Origin: Clostridia bacterium
Lineage (GTDB): Bacteria; Bacillota; Clostridia; Christensenellales; SZUA-584
NCBI GenBank assembly: GCA_018648645.1
Contig: JABGQS010000012.1
Coordinates: 1-64,000 of the forward strand
DNA length: 64,000 bases
Reading direction: 5' to 3'
Shown: piece by piece, positions 17,759 through 26,766 of the stretch
How the letters are laid out: the number at the start of each line of letters is the position of its first letter
Position numbering within the stretch: the first letter of the stretch is position 1
The notes under the pieces: generated by a model
Told to the model about the DNA's origin: nothing
The model's input: only the letters and a program-made list of their open reading frames with translations
Database searches by the model: none
Position numbers and translations under genes: made by a program

Positions 17759-18782
17759 TAATAATTTGTCACAATCAACGCAAAACGCATCTGTTGACAA
17801 AGACGTATTGCTGCAGGTAAAAAACCTTGCAAAATATTTCTCGGTTAACAGCAGTTTGAGGAAATCGCACCGCAAATACCTAAAAGCGGTTGACGATATA
17901 AGCTTTCAAATCAAAAAAGGCGAGACGTTTGGTTTAGTCGGCGAGTCAGGCTGCGGCAAATCGACAACAGGGCGCACAATACTGCGTCTATACGAGCCAA
18001 CAGCAGGACAGATTATGTACAACGGAGTGGACTTGTCGCCGCTAAGCGACAGGCAAATGTTGCCGTATCGCAAAAAAATGCAAATGATTTTCCAAGACCC
18101 CTATGCATCGCTAAACGGCAGAATGACGGTTAACGACATCATAGGCGAAGGAATTGAAACGCACGACCTATACAAAGGCGCAGAAAAAACTGAGCGTATT
18201 TACGACTTGGTCAACCATGTTGGGCTAAAGAAAGAGCACGTTAATCGCTATCCGCACGAATTTTCCGGCGGACAGCGTCAAAGAATCGGCATCGCGCGTG
18301 CACTCGCGGTAGAGCCGGAGCTCGTTATTTGTGACGAGCCGATTTCGGCGCTAGACGTTTCGGTCCAAGCCCAGGTTGTCAACATGCTTGAAGACCTGCA
18401 AAACGAAATGGGTCTCACATACTTGTTTATCGCGCACGACCTGTCCATGGTTAAACACATTTCAGACAGAATCGGCGTTATGTACGTAGGTAAGCTGATG
18501 GAAGTATGCAACAGCGAGCTGCTATACGAAAACCCGCTTCACCCATACACACAGGCACTGTTGTCCGCAATTCCGATTCCGGACCCAATCGTTACTAGAA
18601 ATAACCAACGAATTATTCTCGAGGGAGATGTTCAAAGCCCGATTAATCCGTTGCCCGGCTGCAGATTTGCAACGCGCTGCATGTACAAACAAGACATTTG
18701 CACGCAGGTGACTCCCGAACTGAGAGAGCTGGAGTCCGACCACTTTGTTGCGTGTCATCTAGTCGAGGAAATAAATAAGTAA
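17751..18782 (+). CDS. oppF: Peptide ABC transporter ATPase OppF
   Basis: A 343-residue ATP-binding subunit. Walker A is GESGCGKS, the Q-loop FQDPYASLNGRM, the signature SGGQRQRIGIARAL, Walker B LVICDEPISALD, and the switch histidine AHDLSM. The C-terminal region carries the same kind of cysteine set as OppD (CRFATRC, C after six residues, and a late C in VACH). About 25 N-terminal residues are polar and N/Q-rich before the ATPase domain. The AAAAGGAGAAG site lies inside the end of oppD, which indicates coupled translation. Confidence 0.93.
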   Translation: MADNNLSQSTQNASVDKDVLLQVKNLAKYFSVNSSLRKSHRKYLKAVDDISFQIKKGETFGLVGESGCGKSTTGRTILRLYEPTAGQIMYNGVDLSPLSDRQMLPYRKKMQMIFQDPYASLNGRMTVNDIIGEGIETHDLYKGAEKTERIYDLVNHVGLKKEHVNRYPHEFSGGQRQRIGIARALAVEPELVICDEPISALDVSVQAQVVNMLEDLQNEMGLTYLFIAHDLSMVKHISDRIGVMYVGKLMEVCNSELLYENPLHPYTQALLSAIPIPDPIVTRNNQRIILEGDVQSPINPLPGCRFATRCMYKQDICTQVTPELRELESDHFVACHLVEEINK

Positions 18783-18790
18783 AAAGTGTT

Positions 18791-18818
18791 TTGCATAATT
18801 CGAAAAAAATGTTATAAT
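18791..18818 (+). promoter_or_regulatory. Separate sigma-A promoter for oppA
   Basis: TTGCAT (18791-18796), 16 bases, perfect TATAAT (18813-18818). About 100 bases of leader precede the AAAAGGAGG site of oppA. A private promoter would allow the binding protein to be made in excess over the membrane subunits. Confidence 0.7.
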
Positions 18819-18927
18819 AGTGAGTGGCTATTTTATCAATAATTGTAGAAAAGGTTAGATACCTACGTATCAGACCATAAAGTTTATACACTAAATAGTG
18901 TATAATTATATTAAAAGGAGGAATAAA

Positions 18928-20754
18928 ATGAAAAAAGTATTATTAGTGCTATTGGTATTAGCAATGGTAGCTTCAATCTTCGCCGGCTGTACACCAGAGC
19001 CTGTAGAAGTAGAAGCGACTGAGGAGCCGACTGAAGAGGTTGTTGTAACCGAAGAGCCGGACGAAGAAGTCGTTGAAGAAGTTGTAGACGAACCTTCTGT
19101 TTTCAACTGGAACATCGGCGCAGACCCGAAGACAATTGACCCGGGCCTCAACGGTGCAAGCGACGGCGGAAACGTTATTAACCAGACTTTTGAAGGGTTA
19201 GTAAGAGAAAAAAGCGGAACAGTTCTACCTGGTATCGCAAAGGACTGGGAAACTTCTGCAGATGGTCTAACGGTTACTTTCAACTTGAGAGAATCTACAT
19301 GGTCAGACGGTTCACCACTCACAGCTCATGACTTTGTATATTCATGGCTGCGTGCAATGGCTCCGGCCACTGCATCAGAGTATTCATGGCTTTGGCATTA
19401 CACTAACGTAGTAGGCGCAGAAGATTACGTAAGCACTTCGGCAATTTCAGGCCTAGAAGCAGCTATCGAAGCTGGCGTTGGCGGCGTGGTTGATGAAGAA
19501 GCCGAAGAACTCGAGTATTACACTCAAGAAGACATTGATACAGCGACTGCTGACCTTGCAGAACTGCAGATGTACACACCTGACACAGTTGGAATCAGAG
19601 CTGTTGATGACCTTACATTTGAAGTTACGCTCACAGATCCAACAGACTACTTCGTTAGTTTGATGGCTTTCTATCACTTCATGCCTGTCAAGCAGAGTTC
19701 TGTTGAAGCGGCTGGCGGCGAAGAAGGCACATGGGCTTCGAATCCTGATTTGGCAGTGTCAAACGGACCATTCGTTTTGACTGACTACAGAATCGGTGAC
19801 GGTCTTGTACTAGAGAAGAATGAGAACTATTGGAGTGCTGACACAGTAGGCATCGATATTATAAACGGTGCATTCATTGATGACCAGAACACTTCATTCG
19901 CAGCATACAATAACGGCGAGTTGGATCTGCTTAACACTGTTCCGACTGCTGAGATTCCAAGGCTTATGGCTGAGGATCCAAACTTCTACGTATTCCCTCT
20001 GCTTGGGACATACTACTACAACTTTAACATGGATCTTGAAATTTGGTCAGATGTTAGGGTAAGAAAAGCTCTCTCAATGGCTATTGACAGAGAGAAAATC
20101 ACTGAAGTACTTGCATCAGGTCAAGTTCCGGCCGGCGGATTTGTCCCACCGGGATTCTTAGACAATGAAGGCAGAGACTTCTTTGCAACTGCTGGAATGT
20201 ATGGACTGTCCATTGATGATGGTTCTGTGGCAGATGCTCAGGCACTGCTCGCAGAAGCTGGATATCCGGGCGGCGAAGGCTTCCCAGAGTTCGTAATGCT
20301 GTATAACACATCAGAAGGACATCAGACTATTGCTGAGCTGATTCAGGAAATGTTCAAAACCAATCTTGGTATTGAATGTACTCTTGAGAATCAGGAATGG
20401 GCTGTATTCCAGGATACACGTACACAGGGCAACTATGAACTCGCTCGTGGCGGCTGGTTGACAGACTTCATGGATCCGAGCGGAATGCTAGGAATCTTCG
20501 TTCCCGGAAACGCTTACAACGATCCTAACTACGACAATGCGGACTTCCAGGCAGCACTGATCGCGGCAAGCGAGACGACTGATCCTGCAGTTCACTTTGA
20601 AAAGCTGTACGAAGCTCAGGATATCTTCATGAATGATATGCCGATTATTCCGATATATCATTATTCAGCAACAATTCTGGCTCGTGAAACATTGGTTGAC
20701 TGGGACCGCAGCGTTCTGGGAACACTTGACTTCTCATCAGCATACATGGAATAG
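18928..20754 (+). CDS. oppA: Oligopeptide-binding lipoprotein OppA
   Basis: A 608-residue extracellular solute-binding protein (family 5). The N terminus is a lipoprotein signal with a lipobox FAGC, so Cys21 would be lipidated. An acidic, T/V/E-rich linker of about 40 residues (EEPTEEVVVTEEPDEE) follows, then the binding domain beginning FNWNIGADPKTIDPGLNG. Family stretches NQTFEGLV, WSDGSPLTAHDFVYSW and RKALSMAIDREKI are present. It captures oligopeptides outside the membrane for OppBCDF. The start at 18928 follows AAAAGGAGGAATAAA; the upstream in-frame ATG is not used. Confidence 0.95.
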   Translation: MKKVLLVLLVLAMVASIFAGCTPEPVEVEATEEPTEEVVVTEEPDEEVVEEVVDEPSVFNWNIGADPKTIDPGLNGASDGGNVINQTFEGLVREKSGTVLPGIAKDWETSADGLTVTFNLRESTWSDGSPLTAHDFVYSWLRAMAPATASEYSWLWHYTNVVGAEDYVSTSAISGLEAAIEAGVGGVVDEEAEELEYYTQEDIDTATADLAELQMYTPDTVGIRAVDDLTFEVTLTDPTDYFVSLMAFYHFMPVKQSSVEAAGGEEGTWASNPDLAVSNGPFVLTDYRIGDGLVLEKNENYWSADTVGIDIINGAFIDDQNTSFAAYNNGELDLLNTVPTAEIPRLMAEDPNFYVFPLLGTYYYNFNMDLEIWSDVRVRKALSMAIDREKITEVLASGQVPAGGFVPPGFLDNEGRDFFATAGMYGLSIDDGSVADAQALLAEAGYPGGEGFPEFVMLYNTSEGHQTIAELIQEMFKTNLGIECTLENQEWAVFQDTRTQGNYELARGGWLTDFMDPSGMLGIFVPGNAYNDPNYDNADFQAALIAASETTDPAVHFEKLYEAQDIFMNDMPIIPIYHYSATILARETLVDWDRSVLGTLDFSSAYME

Positions 20755-20786
20755 CAGATATAAAACAGAAAGTTAAGTAAGTATTT

Positions 20787-20820
20787 AAAGCGGGTTGACC
20801 AAAAGGGCAGCCCGCTTTTT
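20787..20820 (+). terminator. Intrinsic terminator of the opp operon
   Basis: AAAGCGGG (20787-20794) pairs with CCCGCTTT (20811-20818) and continues in a T-run. It lies 32 bases after oppA. Confidence 0.85.
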
Positions 20821-20844
20821 ATTTGCTGGTTTTTTATCGCGCCT

Positions 20845-22032
20845 CTATTCGCTCGAAGTCCCGTTAAACTTCAGCTTTAGGTTAACAGCAGCCATGACCA
20901 GCATCAACCCGCCGAGTATTGCGAATGTATACCTCATCCCAATCAAATCTGACACAAACCCGAACGCAGGGAAAAGAAGTATCATTACCAAACTGAACAT
21001 CAAACTCTCAAACGACAGTATCGTTGCCCGCTGCTCGCTGCCAATTGTCTTGTTGATGTAATCCCTCGTCGCCACGAATATAATTGCCTCAGCGAAGTTC
21101 ATGATGCAAAACGGTATCAGCGCGAACTTCGTAAAATACAGCAGCACAATGGTAATTGCGATAATCACCGGTGCCACTTTCAATATTAACTTCTCGCCAA
21201 ACCTTTTCTCCAGCCACGCCGCAACCAGAGCGCCAAGCGCCGCCGCCAGCGCAGACGCAGCCAAATATATCCCAATGGTCAGCGTGCTCAGCTCTCCATC
21301 CTTCCACGCAAGCTGCATATAGAAAAACGTCAGCGTCACGCTCGCGCAGAAAACGGCCGTCAGCAATATCAAATACGTAAGCCGACTGCTGCCTCTAATG
21401 GCTTTGAAGCTGTCCACATACTGCTTCTTCATAGCTCGCCCCAGACCAACCTTTTCCTTTGCCTGCGCCATCTTAGGCTCTTTGAAAAACAACCCCACAC
21501 CAATGCTAATTACGCTCAGCGCGATGGCGAGGTAATACACGTAAGCGTACTGTATGTTGCCGATTGCTCCGCCGATGATGAGCGCGATAATGCTGGTCGC
21601 CTGGTACACAACCTCAGTGCGTCCGGCAATTTTCATATACCTGCTCTGCTTATTTTCGAGCAGCAGCGAATCGTACACCAGCGCCTCGTTCGCGCCCGAC
21701 TCAAAGTTGTACGACAACGCCGTCACAACAAAGCTGATTGCGAACCCAAGAAAACTGTTCGACGTAATCATCAGCACGCTCGCCAACACTGCCAACACCA
21801 CGCCAATCAGTCGGCTTGTCTTCCGCCCGAATATATCGGCAATCGCTCCGGTCGGCGTCTCCATTAATAGCGATGTTGCGTGAAAGATTCCCTCCAGCAG
21901 CCCAATTTCAAACAATGAGAGCCCTTTGGACGCCAAATACAGCATCCAAATTCCCTGCGTTACATTCAGGCTCTTTGTAAACGTGAACAAATAATTCACA
22001 TATATATTTTTATAGTAGTTAAACTTTTTCAT
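20845..22032 (-). CDS. MFS exporter under a possible attenuator
   Basis: A 395-residue major facilitator transporter with about 12 helices. The loop after helix 2 carries ETPTGAIADIFGRKTSRLIG, and the N terminus (NYYKNIYVNYLFTFTKSLNVTQGIW) resembles many Firmicute MFS proteins annotated as efflux pumps. The substrate is unknown. GGAGGACATC precedes the ATG at 22032. The gene is preceded by a 240-base leader with a consensus promoter, a 43-codon open frame and a strong hairpin terminator. This arrangement is common for antibiotic-induced resistance genes, hence the inference that it is a drug exporter. Confidence 0.8.
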   Translation of the reverse strand: MKKFNYYKNIYVNYLFTFTKSLNVTQGIWMLYLASKGLSLFEIGLLEGIFHATSLLMETPTGAIADIFGRKTSRLIGVVLAVLASVLMITSNSFLGFAISFVVTALSYNFESGANEALVYDSLLLENKQSRYMKIAGRTEVVYQATSIIALIIGGAIGNIQYAYVYYLAIALSVISIGVGLFFKEPKMAQAKEKVGLGRAMKKQYVDSFKAIRGSSRLTYLILLTAVFCASVTLTFFYMQLAWKDGELSTLTIGIYLAASALAAALGALVAAWLEKRFGEKLILKVAPVIIAITIVLLYFTKFALIPFCIMNFAEAIIFVATRDYINKTIGSEQRATILSFESLMFSLVMILLFPAFGFVSDLIGMRYTFAILGGLMLVMAAVNLKLKFNGTSSE

Positions 22033-22082
22033 GATGTCCTCCGTTGCTTAGTCCCTAGCTGTCACATCAATCACAAAGGATA

Positions 22083-22119
22083 TAAAAAAACTCCTATTGC
22101 ATATGCGCCATAGGAGTTT
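22083..22119 (-). terminator. Leader terminator (attenuator) 51 bases before the MFS gene
   Basis: A perfect 10-base inverted repeat: AAACTCCTAT (22088-22097) and ATAGGAGTTT (22110-22119) with a 12-base loop. On the minus strand the second arm runs into a T-run (complement of the A-run at 22084-22090). No other gene ends here, so it sits inside the 5' leader of the MFS transcript and is likely conditional. Confidence 0.75.
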
Positions 22120-22147
22120 AGAAGATAAACCGATTAAAACCTACAAG

Positions 22148-22279
22148 CTAACATAACAGCAAACAATACTCGTCGTTTTTGGGCAGACTTCTCCCGTGCA
22201 CCGCGTAAGTGCTGATTACTGCCGTCTTTAGAGCCAGCCATTTCAGCCGACTTTTCGGTTGTTCGCTTAAAGTTTTCAT
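22148..22279 (-). CDS. Possible 43-residue leader peptide of the MFS gene
   Basis: This is an open frame of 43 codons on the minus strand, beginning MKTLSEQPKSR and ending CLLLC followed by TAG. Its ATG is only seven bases after the promoter's -10 box, so the mRNA would be nearly leaderless and no ribosome site is visible. It ends about 30 bases before the attenuator hairpin, the usual position of a regulatory leader peptide. Translation is not proven; the frame may be a chance opening, but its position between promoter and terminator is suggestive. Confidence 0.4.
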   Translation of the reverse strand: MKTLSEQPKSRLKWLALKTAVISTYAVHGRSLPKNDEYCLLLC

Positions 22280-22286
22280 AGTCAGA

Positions 22287-22315
22287 ATTATAGCATTTGA
22301 TTTTCATAGTGTCAA
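22287..22315 (-). promoter_or_regulatory. Perfect consensus promoter of the MFS leader transcript
   Basis: On the minus strand TTGACA (complement of 22310-22315), 17-base spacer, TATAAT (complement of 22287-22292): both hexamers match sigma-A consensus exactly. It is divergent from the promoter at 22340-22368. Confidence 0.85.
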
Positions 22316-22339
22316 CCGGGAAAAATGCCTACAATATTC

Positions 22340-22368
22340 TTTACATCGCGCCTCAAATAAATTACAAT
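22340..22368 (+). promoter_or_regulatory. Sigma-A promoter of the acetyltransferase/asnS unit
   Basis: TTTACA (22340-22345), 17 bases, TACAAT (22363-22368), 26 bases before the ATG at 22395. Confidence 0.65.
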
Positions 22369-22394
22369 ATACATAAATGCATAAAGGAGCTATT

Positions 22395-22832
22395 ATGGAT
22401 AATATTATTGTAAAGTTAATCACGCACGGATCTAAAGAGTACGAAGCGGCCTTGCTGCTCCGGGACGAGATATTGCGCAAGCCAATCGGACTAAATATCA
22501 ACGACGAGGATTTAAGCGGCGAGGAAAACGACATCCATATCGGCGCTTTTGACGGCGAGGCTCTCGTCGGTATACTCGTCCTCACCAAAATCGACGAAGG
22601 TGAGATACAAATGCGACAGGTGGCGGTTGCGCTGCCATACCAAGGCACCGGTATCGGCAAGCATTTGGTCAACTTTTGCGAGCAGACATGTAAAGACGAA
22701 GGATACAAATGCATACGGCTGCACGCGCGCATCACGGCTGTAGAGTTCTATAAGTACATGGAATACACCGTCGTCGGCGACATGTTCAAAGAGGTTGGGA
22801 TTCCCCATTTGGAAATGGAAAAATATCTCTAG
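22395..22832 (+). CDS. GNAT-family N-acetyltransferase
   Basis: A 145-residue single GNAT domain. The acetyl-CoA-binding motif A is MRQVAVALPYQGTGIGKHLV (about residues 76-95, pattern Q/RxxGxG/A = QGTGIG). It is followed by RLHARITAVEFYKYMEY, the typical C-terminal strand and helix. Length and order fit the ElaA/PhnO-like group. It acetylates an unknown amine. The ATG at 22395 has AAAGGAGC upstream; an earlier in-frame ATG at 22377 overlaps this site. It is the first gene after its promoter, 56 bases ahead of asnS. Confidence 0.85.
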   Translation: MDNIIVKLITHGSKEYEAALLLRDEILRKPIGLNINDEDLSGEENDIHIGAFDGEALVGILVLTKIDEGEIQMRQVAVALPYQGTGIGKHLVNFCEQTCKDEGYKCIRLHARITAVEFYKYMEYTVVGDMFKEVGIPHLEMEKYL

Positions 22833-22888
22833 GGACGGGACTTAATCGCACGTAAACAACACGACACACAGACCAAAGGAAGTACACT

Positions 22889-24259
22889 ATGACAACAATA
22901 GAATTGCGCGAACTTTTCGCAGACGATACAAAATATTTAAACAAGCAAGTTTCACTGCTGGGTTGGATTCGAAACCACCGCAAGCAAAAAACGTTTGGCT
23001 TCATCGACTTTTTTGACGGCACTTGCTACCGCGCGCTCCAAGTCGTTTATGACGACAGGCTGGCAGATTTCGAGCAAATCAAAACACTGCACGTCGGCGC
23101 TTCCGTCAACGTCTCGGGTACTCTGGTAGTGTCGGGCGGCAAAACGCAAGGAGTCGAACTTGCGCTTAGCGAAGTCACGCTCATAGGCGACTGTCCCGAG
23201 GAATACCCGCTACAGCCAAAGCGTCACTCGCTAGAGTTCCTGCGAGAAATAGCATACCTGCGCCCTCGATCAAGGCTGTTCCAAGCTGTCTTTCGTTTGC
23301 GCAGCACGGCGTCATTCGCCATCCACAAATATTTCAACGACCGCGGCTACGTATACGTGCACACCCCGCTAATCACCGGCAACGATGCAGAAGGCGCGGG
23401 CAACACGTTCACAGTCACCGCGCTTGACGAGCTAAATATCGGCACCGACTTTGGCGAGGACTTCTTTGGCAAACACACGTCGCTCGCAGTCACAGGTCAG
23501 CTGGAGGCAGAGACTTTCGCAATGGCGTTCAAAAACGTGTACACCTTCGGACCCACTTTCCGCGCAGAAAACTCAAACACAAAAACGCACGTGGCAGAGT
23601 TTTGGATGATCGAGCCTGAAATCGCGTTCTGCGACTTGCAGCAGCTTATGGACATCGAGGAAGACTTCCTGAAATACATTGTCAAATACATAATGGAGAA
23701 CGCTGCTGACGAGCTTGTGTTTCTCGAGATGTTCTCCAAGAGCAAGCTGAAGGATAAGCTCCAAGCACTCATCGACTCGGACATCGCCAGAATCACATAC
23801 AGAGAGGCCATCGACATTCTCTCAAATGCTGATGCAAAGTTCGATCACACCCCATACTTTGGCGGCGATCTGGCTAAAGAGCACGAGAAATACCTGACGG
23901 ACACCCACTTTGCTTCTCCGGTGTTCGTATACGACTGGCCAAAGGACATCAAAGCGTTCTACATGCACCAAAACGAAGACGACACCGTGGGCGCAGTCGA
24001 CCTTCTCGTACCCGGCGCGGGTGAGCTTATGGGCGGCAGCCAGCGCGAAACGCGATATGAAAAACTCTTCACCCGCATGAACGAAATGGAGATTTCCACA
24101 GAGGAAATGTACTGGTACCTAAACCTTCGCAAGTTCGGCAGCTGCGAGCACGCAGGCTTCGGCATGGGCTTCGAGCGCCTGCTAATCTACTTAACGGGCG
24201 TGGAGAACATCCGCGACGTCATTCCGTATCCCCGCACCCCGCAAAACTGCGAGTTCTAG
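22889..24259 (+). CDS. asnS: Asparaginyl-tRNA synthetase
   Basis: A 456-residue class IIb aminoacyl-tRNA synthetase. The N-terminal OB-fold anticodon domain (SLLGWIRNHRKQKTFGFIDFFDG) occupies about residues 20-110. Class II motifs follow: motif 2 FRAENSNTKTHVAEFWMIEPE and motif 3 GFGMGFERLLIYLTG near the C terminus. It charges tRNA-Asn with asparagine, so the cell need not rely only on transamidation. Length is normal. AAAGGAAG precedes the ATG, and a short unknown gene follows after 14 bases. Confidence 0.95.
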   Translation: MTTIELRELFADDTKYLNKQVSLLGWIRNHRKQKTFGFIDFFDGTCYRALQVVYDDRLADFEQIKTLHVGASVNVSGTLVVSGGKTQGVELALSEVTLIGDCPEEYPLQPKRHSLEFLREIAYLRPRSRLFQAVFRLRSTASFAIHKYFNDRGYVYVHTPLITGNDAEGAGNTFTVTALDELNIGTDFGEDFFGKHTSLAVTGQLEAETFAMAFKNVYTFGPTFRAENSNTKTHVAEFWMIEPEIAFCDLQQLMDIEEDFLKYIVKYIMENAADELVFLEMFSKSKLKDKLQALIDSDIARITYREAIDILSNADAKFDHTPYFGGDLAKEHEKYLTDTHFASPVFVYDWPKDIKAFYMHQNEDDTVGAVDLLVPGAGELMGGSQRETRYEKLFTRMNEMEISTEEMYWYLNLRKFGSCEHAGFGMGFERLLIYLTGVENIRDVIPYPRTPQNCEF

Positions 24260-24273
24260 AATCGGAGAGTGTT

Positions 24274-24804
24274 ATGAAACAGAAACTAAAAGATGTAATT
24301 GCTTTTCTGGAGCTATTGGAGGAGAAGAAAATTGTTTTTGAATTAGATAAAATTCGGGACAGTATTTGCATTGTAGCTTACGTACCGCGGCAAATTTGGG
24401 AAATAGAATATATGAGCAACGGTGCGATTGAAATTGAAAAATTTATAAGCGACGGTCAAATATTCGATGAAACAGAGATTGATGCTTTATTCCGCGAATT
24501 TTCTGAGTGCGGGAAAAGTTACTCTCTAAGTCAAAAGGCAATTCAAAATAGAACAAAAGAGAAAAACATGTATACAAGCGAAGAGTTTTTTGGACTCCTA
24601 AAGGAACTATCTGAAAATTTACTATATTATGAATTTAGAAGAATCAAAACAGAGCAATGTATTCTTGTGGAAGTGATTGTTCCGGGTCAAAGATGGGAAA
24701 TAAAGTATTTGCCTGATGGCGCAGTTGAAATTGAAAAGTTTATGACAACAATAACGATACTTGATGAAAAGGAAATCCCCAACTTATTTAAACATTTATC
24801 GTAG
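24274..24804 (+). CDS. Unknown protein made of two tandem copies of one domain
   Basis: A 176-residue soluble protein that I do not recognise. It is an internal duplication: residues about 1-78 and 98-176 align, each with a first helix, a strand with VxPRQ/GQxWEI, then the diagnostic xNGAIEIEKF or PDGAVEIEKF, then an acidic DETEIDALF or DEKEIPNLF ending. A methionine preceded by an A-rich, weakly ribosome-site-like stretch starts the second copy, as if two genes had fused. The DNA is clearly more A+T-rich than asnS and the EamA gene on either side, which suggests later acquisition. The function is unknown. Confidence 0.7.
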   Translation: MKQKLKDVIAFLELLEEKKIVFELDKIRDSICIVAYVPRQIWEIEYMSNGAIEIEKFISDGQIFDETEIDALFREFSECGKSYSLSQKAIQNRTKEKNMYTSEEFFGLLKELSENLLYYEFRRIKTEQCILVEVIVPGQRWEIKYLPDGAVEIEKFMTTITILDEKEIPNLFKHLS

Positions 24805-24866
24805 AAATAAAAATATGAAACTGCCATCCCTGCCTGATTCCTAAGCAGGTGACAGCGAGGTTTTTA

Positions 24867-25829
24867 ATGCATAAAAAAAGTTACTTCCCATACATACTGC
24901 TCGTTTGCTCATCGGCCATATTCGGGTTCTCTTTTTTGTTTACAAAAGAGACGCTAGCCTACCTCGACGTGTTCCAGCTGCTTGGGCTTCGTTTCCTTAT
25001 AGCCGCTGTGGTCATGTCGATAATCGTGCTGACCGGGCTGGTTAAAATTCGGCTCAACCGCAAAAAGCTAAAAGGCATACTGCTGCTTGCGTTTTTCCAG
25101 CCGATTGTCTATTTCGTCTGCGAAACCTACGGCGTAAAAATGACATCCTCTTCCGAAACGGGAATGATGATCGCGCTAATCCCAATCGCGACTGCATTCT
25201 TCTCGGGGCTGATACTCAAAGAAAAACTGATTTTGCGCCAATGGATTTCGATATTCGTTTCGGTGGTCGGCGTCGCGCTCATCATATTTGCAAAAGGTAT
25301 GGGCTTTGGCAGCGGCACATTCGTCGGCTTCATGCTGCTTCTCGCGGCGGTACTCGCGGCGGGTCTGTATGGTCCCATGTCGCGCAAACTGTCCGCACAC
25401 AGCTCGCCCTTTGAAATTACTTTCATCATGATGTGGGTAGGCGCGCTCGTGTTCAACGCAATCGGGCTCAGTGTCGCCGGAGCTGCAGGCACGCTCTCCA
25501 CATATTTCACCGCGGCTTTTGCACCGGGCGCGCTCACAGGCGTGCTGTACCTCAGCATTCTGTCCTCCATCATCGCGTTCTTCATCATCAACTACGCCGT
25601 CTCAAAAATCAGAGCCAGTAAAACCGCCGGCTTTGCCAATCTGGTCACCGTAATCAGCATACTCGCGGGTGTAATCATCGCCGGCGAGACAATACTCCCG
25701 CTGCAAATCGTAGGAATCGTGCTCATACTGGTCAGCATTTGGGGAGTTGTCAGCGACAAAATCAAGCTCAAGAAGGAACCCCAGCCGAACGAAGGTGAGA
25801 TTGACTCGCAGACAACACAAAACGATTAA
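24867..25829 (+). CDS. EamA/DMT-family transporter
   Basis: A 320-residue membrane protein with ten hydrophobic helices in two EamA repeats (about residues 10-140 and 155-300). Typical stretches are FGFSFLFTKETL at the start, YGVKMTSSSETGMMIALIPI in helices 3-4 and FFIINYAVSKIRASKTAGFANL in the second repeat. The family exports amino acids, nucleotides or drugs; the substrate is not readable. The ATG at 24867 follows GCGAGG. Its C-terminal tail is polar (EPQPNEGEIDSQTTQND). Confidence 0.85.
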   Translation: MHKKSYFPYILLVCSSAIFGFSFLFTKETLAYLDVFQLLGLRFLIAAVVMSIIVLTGLVKIRLNRKKLKGILLLAFFQPIVYFVCETYGVKMTSSSETGMMIALIPIATAFFSGLILKEKLILRQWISIFVSVVGVALIIFAKGMGFGSGTFVGFMLLLAAVLAAGLYGPMSRKLSAHSSPFEITFIMMWVGALVFNAIGLSVAGAAGTLSTYFTAAFAPGALTGVLYLSILSSIIAFFIINYAVSKIRASKTAGFANLVTVISILAGVIIAGETILPLQIVGIVLILVSIWGVVSDKIKLKKEPQPNEGEIDSQTTQND

Positions 25830-25848
25830 CCAACGCCGAGAGGATCGC

Positions 25849-26742
25849 ATGACATATATTCAATCGACAAATAAATTATCACCGGCGCAAGTAGAGAGTA
25901 TCCGCGCATTGGAGAAAGCCTGTGCAGCGCTTGACGGAACGAGCGGCGACTTGTGGCTAGACAACGAATTCAACCTGCACGAGAACATGCCATGCTTTTT
26001 TCTGTTGTTTGATAAAGATGCGCTGCAAGGTGTGCTTACCATATTCGCGCCCGCAGGTGCTCCCGCAGAAATCTCGGCAAAGGTGCTGCCGCAATGCAGG
26101 CGTCAAGGGCACTTCAAAGCGATGCTCAGCAAAGCAAGCGAGCAGCTCGGTATTTTCGGTATCCACGACGTTTTCTTCGTACACGAGACGAAAAGCACGG
26201 CAGGCAAGCAGATGATAGACGAGTGGAACATCTCGCCGCACCACAGCGAGTACTTGCTTGTGTACGACAAAAAGTACACGAAAATATCAACCGGCAAAAT
26301 CGGCTTGCAGCTTGCAAAGGCAGAACAAAAAGACTTCGAGCAAATGCTAAAGCTGAACGCAGCGATATTCGGCAAAGAGGTCGATTATAACGACATACTG
26401 AAAAAAAGTATGACCGGCGAAAATATCTTGTGCTATAAAGTTTTGCTGGGAGGCGCAATAATCGGCGTATGCAACGTCAATCGTACAAATAACGAGCTTT
26501 TTATCTTCGGTCTTGGCATAGAACCCGCTCACCGAGGGAATGGCTTCGGGCGCGCGCTTCTTGCCGAGTTGATTGCTCAGCTGACTCAAAACTATCAAGA
26601 CGACATTATGCTCGAAGTAGACAGCGAAAACGCCGCCGCACATGCACTCTACACAACGAGCGGTTTCATTGTCAAAACACAGTACGACTACTACGAGCGC
26701 ACAACTGATGACATTGCGACTTCGCTTGGCACAAATGGCTAA
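25849..26742 (+). CDS. Two-domain GNAT acetyltransferase
   Basis: A 297-residue protein with two GNAT-like halves. The second (about residues 150-290) has a clear acetyl-CoA loop in GLGIEPAHRGNGFGRALLAELI and the ending ENAAAHALYTTSGF. The first half (residues about 1-140) has a degraded version (KVLPQCRRQGHFKAML) in which the glycines are reduced, so it may only bind substrate. This organisation resembles mycothiol synthase-like or FR47-type tandem GNATs; the target is unknown. The ATG at 25849 is preceded by GAGAGGATCGC and lies 19 bases after the EamA gene. Confidence 0.78.
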   Translation: MTYIQSTNKLSPAQVESIRALEKACAALDGTSGDLWLDNEFNLHENMPCFFLLFDKDALQGVLTIFAPAGAPAEISAKVLPQCRRQGHFKAMLSKASEQLGIFGIHDVFFVHETKSTAGKQMIDEWNISPHHSEYLLVYDKKYTKISTGKIGLQLAKAEQKDFEQMLKLNAAIFGKEVDYNDILKKSMTGENILCYKVLLGGAIIGVCNVNRTNNELFIFGLGIEPAHRGNGFGRALLAELIAQLTQNYQDDIMLEVDSENAAAHALYTTSGFIVKTQYDYYERTTDDIATSLGTNG

Positions 26743-26766
26743 ACGACATAAACAAAGGAAAACACT

